From Caldalkalibacillus salinus (GTDB taxonomy: Bacteria > Bacillota > Bacilli > Caldalkalibacillales > JCM-10596), in the NCBI RefSeq assembly GCF_016745835.1, contig NZ_JAERVL010000027.1:42965-106964 (forward strand): DNA of 64,000 bases. The letters are read 5' to 3'. How positions within the stretch are numbered: position 1 is the stretch's first letter; every line of letters starts with the position of its first letter. The notes under the pieces are model-generated. The model saw only the letters and a program-made list of their open reading frames with translations. It had not been told where the DNA came from and did not search any database. A program made the position numbers and the translations under genes. Positions 63,966 to 64,000 of this stretch are shown here, piece after piece.

Positions 63966-64000
63966 TAGCGTTGCATAAAAGTCTATTCATTATTTGACAG

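Overview
The window looks like a chromosomal segment of a Bacillaceae-type Firmicute, of moderate GC by eye. Genus is uncertain; an alkaliphilic or moderately thermophilic bacillus would fit. The evidence is the strong AGGAGG ribosome sites, frequent GTG and TTG starts, AddAB rather than RecBCD, HU, YueI and YkuK homologues, S-layer (SLH) proteins and a sigma-W type promoter. Gene identities come from reading motifs in translations; no database search was possible.

Layout. (1) 1-3.8 kb, minus strand: an envelope-stress operon DUF4178 - PspA - DUF4247 lipoprotein - DUF350 membrane protein - membrane-anchored spermidine-synthase-like protein (cut by the window edge), behind a consensus sigma-W promoter. 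(2) 4.0-10.2 kb: an arabinoside-utilisation locus with a divergent AraC regulator, ABC binding lipoprotein, two permeases and a GH127 beta-L-arabinofuranosidase, closed by a terminator; the transport ATPase is not encoded here. (3) 10.4-23.8 kb: single genes, including a quinone-oxidoreductase-like protein, HU, a UvrD-type helicase, a secreted lipase, divergent shikimate-pathway genes (type II dehydroquinase and shikimate kinase), arylamine N-acetyltransferase, an ankyrin protein, ferritin with an unusual upstream repeat array, a mandelate-racemase-family enzyme, YueI and YkuK. (4) 24-36.4 kb: a recombination-repair operon sbcD-sbcC-addB-addA. (5) 36.9-40 kb: two lipoproteins, a GNAT acetyltransferase and an ASCH protein. 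(6) 40.3-46.8 kb: a two-gene cell-surface operon, an SLH protein followed by a 1736-residue secreted protein with a vWA-like region and a PKD domain. (7) 47-52.2 kb: an ABC-F ATPase with a long structured leader, and a TRAP transporter operon under a 26-bp perfect palindrome.

(8) 52.3-64 kb is an accessory region. Almost all genes are small and on the minus strand: VOC and GNAT proteins, a methyltransferase, an MFS transporter, a DHFR-like protein, a serine hydrolase, a retropepsin and membrane proteins. It holds several gene remnants, a frameshifted gene, a recent segmental duplication of a VOC gene and a repeated intergenic element of about 130 bp. These point to active turnover by acquisition, duplication and decay.

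The most interesting leads are regulatory and structural. They are the ABC-F leader with a hairpin that hides its ribosome site, the palindromes around the TRAP operon, the four-fold 22-23 bp repeat array upstream of ferritin, the sigma-W PspA operon, and the surface operon encoding the giant protein.
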